The translations under genes and the position numbers were made by a program. DNA of 64,000 bases from Planctomycetaceae bacterium (lineage in GTDB: Bacteria > Planctomycetota > UBA1135 > GCA-002686595): positions 1-64,000 of the forward strand of contig WYBT01000042.1 in assembly GCA_011525785.1 (NCBI GenBank). Reading direction: 5' to 3'. A model generated the notes under the pieces. That model was not told the DNA's origin and searched no databases. It saw only the letters and a list, made by a program, of their open reading frames with translations. Positions 60,678-64,000 of this stretch are shown here, piece after piece (position 1 is the stretch's first letter; every line of letters starts with the position of its first letter).

Positions 60678-61900
60678 GCTGCCCCTCCGGACTGGAAGCG
60701 CTCGAACAACGCGGCGAGTCGCGCGGCCTGGTCGCTTGCGACGTGTCGCTCGCGCACCAGCTCGCGACCGCGCGCCGCCAGCCGCTCGAGCTCGCTCGCG
60801 TCGGCGCGCAGGGCCGCGCACAACGCGTCGCCGAGCTCTTCGACGGCGCCGGCGGGAGTGAGCCAGCCGGTCTCGCCGCTGATCACCAGCTCGGAGACGG
60901 CGCCCACGGCAGTCGCGACCACCGGCCGCCCCAGTGCGAAGGCCTCCATGATCACCACCGGCAGCCCCTCGGCCAGACTCGGGAGCACCAGCGCGCGCGA
61001 GGCTTGGATCTCGTGCTGCACCTTGGCCGCATCGCCCCAGCCCAGCCAGCGCACGCTGTCCGCGACGCCCAGCCGCCGGGTGAGCGCTTCCAGCGGCGCG
61101 CGCAGCTCGCCGTCGCCGACGATGGCCAGCTCGCAGCTCTCGCCGCGCGCGCGCACCGCCGCCAGGGCCTGCATCAGCACCGCCAGCCCCTTCTCCGCGC
61201 TGAGCCGCGCGACGCACACCAGGCGCGGCGCGCGCGGCGGAGGCTCGAGCGGGCGTTCGAGGAATTCGCTGTCCAGTCCGCAGCGCACGACGTGCAGCTT
61301 GCCCCACTGTGCGCGCGGCGACCAGCGCATCAGTTGCCCGCGGCCGAAGTCGCTCACCGCGGCGACGAAGCGCGCGGCGAGCACCTTCTCGCGCAGCGAG
61401 ATGGTCGAGGGCGAGTCGAAGGCCGACGTGCCGTGCACGGTGAAGCTGTAGCCCGGACCTCCCAGCGCGTGCACCAGCAGCGCCACCGCGGCGGAGTTCG
61501 ATCCGAAGTGCGCGTGCACGTGGGTCAGCCCGCGCCGGCGCACCTCGCGCACGAGCACGCAGGCGACGACCAGCCAGCCGAACGGACGCAGCGAGAAGCT
61601 GTCCGCGCGCCGCCACAGTCCCCAGGTCTCGCGCAAGGCGTCGAGCAGCCGCCGCGGCCGCAGGAACGCCGCGCCGAGCAGCGCCAGCGCGAGCTCGAAC
61701 CAGGCGCTGTCGCGCAGCACGTGCGTGCGCCGCCGCTCCTCTTCGTCGAGTCGCTCGACGAGCGGTTCGTTGACGGCGCGGATGGCGAAGCGCTCGACCT
61801 GCCAGCCCAGCGCTTCCAGCGCCTGGATCTCGCGGCGCACGAAGCTGTGGCTGGTCTTGGGGTACTGGTTGACCAGGTAGGCCACGCGGCGCGTGCTCAT
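60674..61900 (-). CDS. GT4-family glycosyltransferase
   Basis: 408 residues, ATG at 61900 (MSTRRVAYLVNQYPKTSHSFVRREIQALEALGW). The acceptor half has LTHVHAHFGSNSAAVALLVHALGG. The donor half has VCVARLSAEKGLAVLMQALAAV and PSLAEGLPVVIMEAFALGRPVVATAVGAVSELV. It is paralogous to the transferase at 31545-32786. Its start codon overlaps the stop of the deacetylase gene (ATGA), and its stop overlaps the ligase-like gene's GTG. It should add a sugar in the exopolysaccharide or O-antigen unit. Confidence 0.9.
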   Translation of the reverse strand: MSTRRVAYLVNQYPKTSHSFVRREIQALEALGWQVERFAIRAVNEPLVERLDEEERRRTHVLRDSAWFELALALLGAAFLRPRRLLDALRETWGLWRRADSFSLRPFGWLVVACVLVREVRRRGLTHVHAHFGSNSAAVALLVHALGGPGYSFTVHGTSAFDSPSTISLREKVLAARFVAAVSDFGRGQLMRWSPRAQWGKLHVVRCGLDSEFLERPLEPPPRAPRLVCVARLSAEKGLAVLMQALAAVRARGESCELAIVGDGELRAPLEALTRRLGVADSVRWLGWGDAAKVQHEIQASRALVLPSLAEGLPVVIMEAFALGRPVVATAVGAVSELVISGETGWLTPAGAVEELGDALCAALRADASELERLAARGRELVRERHVASDQAARLAALFERFQSGGAA

Positions 61901-62904
61901 CGCAGCACCTCGTGGAAACCCGCGAGTTCAGCGCGCAGAGCGAGCGGATCGAAAGCGCCGTCGGGCGAGCTGATGCGCGTGGTCGTGATGTCGACGCGGC
62001 CGATGCGCAGCAGCTCGACGCGCGCGCCGCGCGCCGGCGGCGTCGTCGTGCACGCCAGTCGGAAGCCCGCGCGCTCCGCCGCGGCCAGCACGCGTTCGTC
62101 GTACGCGCCGTCGGGGTACGCCAGGCTCGCGATGGGCGCGCCGCACCAGCCGGCGAGCTCCGCGCGCGAGGCCTCGAGTTCGCGCGCGAGCTGCGCGTCG
62201 TCGCACTGCGGCAGGAGCGCGTGGCTGAGCGAGTGGCCGCCGATCTCGTGGCCGCGCTGCGCCAGCTCGCGAACCTGCGTTGGAGTCATCGCGGCAAAGC
62301 GCGCATCCGCACTGCAGCCACAGAGCGCTTCCCATTCGGCGATCGCGCGCTCGCGCGCAGCTCCATCCAGTCGTTTGAGCGCCTCGACGCAGGCCTGGAG
62401 CGACGCACCCGCCGACTCCGTCGTCGTCACGCCGAGCCGCTGCGCCGCTGCGGCAAAGGGCGCGGCCGCAAGCCCCGCCAGCGCTGCCGCAGCGCGGTCG
62501 TACCACAGCGCCGCGCGCCCGGCCACGAAGTCGGCGGCGACGAAGAACGTCGCGCGCGCGCCGTGGCGCTCGAGGATCGGCGCCGCAACGGCGTAGTTGT
62601 CCTCGTAGCCGTCGTCGAAGGTCACGACCGCCAGCGGACGATCCGTCGGCGCGGGTCCGTCGAAGGCCTCGCGCAGGGTGCGCAGCTCGAAGCGCTCGGC
62701 GAGCCACGCGATCTGCGCTTCGAACAACTCGAGCGGCAGGGCGAGGGACGCGAACGGATAGGTCTCGCAGCGCGCGCGCGGCAGGACGCGGTGGTGCATC
62801 AGCACGAGCGGCGCCGCGCCGCGGGCCGCCTCCATCGCACGCAGCACACCGGCCGCCTGGGCCACGCCGTCCAAGGCGCCGCGCACGCGCCGTTTCCAGC
62901 TCAC
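61897..62904 (-). CDS. Polysaccharide deacetylase (NodB-like)
   Basis: 335 residues from a GTG at 62904 (GTGA overlap with the stop of the upstream GT2 gene). NodB-homology motifs: VVTFDDGYEDNYAVAAPIL with the catalytic D-D pair, ATFFVAADF, GHEIGGHSLSHALL with the metal-binding His pair, and SLAYPDGAYDERVLAAAERAG. The enzyme should remove acetyl groups from N-acetylated sugars during glycan assembly or on a lipid carrier. There is no signal peptide, so it is likely cytoplasmic or membrane-associated. It is second in the minus-strand operon. Confidence 0.88.
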   Translation of the reverse strand: MSWKRRVRGALDGVAQAAGVLRAMEAARGAAPLVLMHHRVLPRARCETYPFASLALPLELFEAQIAWLAERFELRTLREAFDGPAPTDRPLAVVTFDDGYEDNYAVAAPILERHGARATFFVAADFVAGRAALWYDRAAAALAGLAAAPFAAAAQRLGVTTTESAGASLQACVEALKRLDGAARERAIAEWEALCGCSADARFAAMTPTQVRELAQRGHEIGGHSLSHALLPQCDDAQLARELEASRAELAGWCGAPIASLAYPDGAYDERVLAAAERAGFRLACTTTPPARGARVELLRIGRVDITTTRISSPDGAFDPLALRAELAGFHEVLR

Positions 62905-63977
62905 GGCCGCCCCCCGGCGGCCTCCGGCTGCTTGTACTCGATCAGCTTCGAACGCTTGCCGCGCAGCACGTCGAGAGCGTAGCGCGCCAGGCCCTGCGCT
63001 TCGGGGAACTTGCCGAGCACGCAGAACACGCCGTACAGGCTGGCGTGCGCGGGCGCGTCGCCGCGGCGCACTCGATAAGCCCGCGCGCGCCACATCGGGA
63101 CTGCGTAGAGGCCCAGCAAGCCGAGCGCGGCGCTCGCGACGGCGAGCGCGGGATCGAAGTCCGCTGCGATGAGCACGAGCGCGCCGACGACGGCCGCCAG
63201 CGGCGCGCCGAGCGACCAGAACAGTGCGCTGACCGCGCGCCTGCGCCGAACGCGGCCGAGGTCGGTGTGCTCGCGCCCGCGAAACTGCGCGTAGGTGTAG
63301 CCCGCGCGCACGGTGCGCCCCCACCACTGCGCCAAGCGCGTGATCGCCGCGTCGTGCCAGGTCATGTCCGCGTCGACGCGCGCGATGTCGAAGCCGGCCG
63401 AGCGCAGCCGCTGGCTCAGGTCGGGATCTTCGCCGGCGATGAGCGCCGCATCGAAGCCCCCCACGGCGCGAAACGCGGCGATGCGCATCAGGGAGTCGCC
63501 GCCCACGTCGGCGCCGCGGCCCGGCTCGGTGTTCCACTCCATGTCGCACAGCCGGTTGTAGAGCGAGCGCTCGGGGAACAGCTCGCGGCGCCGCCCACAG
63601 ACCGCGCCCAGCCGCGGATCGGCGCGCAGCTCAGCGACGGCGCGCGCGAGCCACTCGCGCACGAGCACGCAGTCGCCGTCGAGGAACTGCACGAACTCCA
63701 GGCCGGGTTCGAGCTCGACCAGGCGCGCCACGCCGGCGTTGCGGCCGCGCGCCGCGGTGAACGGCGCCGAGCGGTCGAGCTCGACCACATCCACGCCGCG
63801 CGAGCGCGCCAGTGCGACGCTGCCGTCGCTCGAACCCGAGTCGACGTACACCACGCTGGCGTCGAGTCCGTCGAGGGCTTCCAGGCAGCGTCGCAGGCGT
63901 TCGCCCTCGTTGCGGCCGATGATCACGACGCCCACGCGCTCGCTGCGTGCAACGGGTGCAGTGGTACGCGCGGTCAT
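62901..63977 (-). CDS. GT2-family glycosyltransferase with C-terminal membrane helices
   Basis: 358 residues, ATG at 63977 (MTARTTAPVARSERVGVVIIGRNEGERLRRCLEAL). The GT-A motifs are VVYVDSGSSDGSVALARSRG, AARGRNAGVARLVELEPGLEFVQFLDGDCVL (DGDC metal site) and GGFDAALIAGEDPDLSQRLRSAGF. Near residues 255-300 are hydrophobic segments (AVSALFWSLGAPLAAVVGALVLIAADF, ALAVASAALGLLGLYAVPMW). The first of four minus-strand genes joined by 4-base overlaps; more of the locus should lie right of the window edge. It adds a sugar to a lipid-linked intermediate; the sugar is unknown. Confidence 0.88.
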   Translation of the reverse strand: MTARTTAPVARSERVGVVIIGRNEGERLRRCLEALDGLDASVVYVDSGSSDGSVALARSRGVDVVELDRSAPFTAARGRNAGVARLVELEPGLEFVQFLDGDCVLVREWLARAVAELRADPRLGAVCGRRRELFPERSLYNRLCDMEWNTEPGRGADVGGDSLMRIAAFRAVGGFDAALIAGEDPDLSQRLRSAGFDIARVDADMTWHDAAITRLAQWWGRTVRAGYTYAQFRGREHTDLGRVRRRRAVSALFWSLGAPLAAVVGALVLIAADFDPALAVASAALGLLGLYAVPMWRARAYRVRRGDAPAHASLYGVFCVLGKFPEAQGLARYALDVLRGKRSKLIEYKQPEAAGGRP

Positions 63978-64000
63978 CGAGGCGGGGCGGAGGCGGCGGG

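Noticed and set aside
1..64000. tRNA, rRNA, insertion sequence, integrase or CRISPR array
   Set aside because: No characteristic sequence, terminal repeats or regularly spaced repeats were seen on either strand.

Overview
The window looks like chromosomal DNA of a high-GC (roughly 70 %) Gram-negative bacterium, most likely a planctomycete of the Pla133/Poly30 type. That placement is inferred from four traits: several secreted FG-GAP and beta-helix proteins, a recurring Cys-containing C-terminal module (it opens YCT.K.NS) on unrelated secreted proteins, ECF sigma factors next to Ser/Thr kinase-WD40 or TPR-CHAT genes, and a signal peptidase I with a large insertion. I saw no rRNA, tRNA, CRISPR array, insertion sequence or prophage gene.

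Layout. 1-7.3 kb: the end of a TPR protein (probably a kinase tail), a secreted FG-GAP protein, a glutamate-cysteine-ligase-like protein fused to two CBS domains, and an aspartoacylase-like zinc hydrolase. 7.3-8.9 kb: a two-gene minus-strand module of an OLD/AAA15-type ATPase and a Toprim-like DUF4276 protein, a plausible defence pair. 9-13 kb: a membrane fatty-acid desaturase, a tandem SagB-type oxidoreductase and an MgtC-like membrane protein. 13.3-20.8 kb: a secreted VCBS/FG-GAP protein, a minus-strand operon (ECF sigma, membrane-anchored anti-sigma-like protein, secreted TPR-CHAT protease) and a secreted beta-helix protein. 20.9-26.9 kb: an unknown protein, a TlpA-like thioredoxin with a repeat domain, a rhomboid protease with an AlbA_2 protein, and a subtilisin-like protease. 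27-31.5 kb: an ECF sigma factor divergent from a kinase-WD40 receptor. 31.5-38.6 kb: a GT4 glycosyltransferase, a GT87-type membrane transferase, lepB, a 676-base gene-free gap with DnaA-box-like sites, lptB, an alpha/beta hydrolase and a glycerophosphodiesterase. 38.7-43.1 kb: a PhoX-like phosphatase divergent from a metallophosphoesterase-LamG protein. 43.3-45.1 kb: etfB-etfA with a perfect 17-bp terminator stem. 45.4-64 kb: an exopolysaccharide locus (export lipoprotein, Wzz-like chain-length protein, sugar-phosphate transferase, two paralogous secreted beta-helix proteins, GT2 and GT4 transferases, MBL-fold hydrolase, Wzx-like flippase, O-antigen-ligase-like protein, polysaccharide deacetylase). 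This locus has a plus-strand and a minus-strand arm, many of whose genes overlap by 3-4 bases, and it runs off the right edge.

The most unusual signals are these. (1) A hairpin element with a conserved GCCCCAACCA-like core sits directly after three unrelated genes, and in each the stop codon forms part of the outer stem. (2) The sigma / anti-sigma / CHAT-protease operon suggests a caspase-like protease that may release a sigma factor. (3) The ATPase-DUF4276 pair resembles a two-component anti-phage system. (4) DnaA-box-like sites cluster between lepB and lptB. Coordinates and motifs were read by eye from the sequence; no database search or folding program was run.
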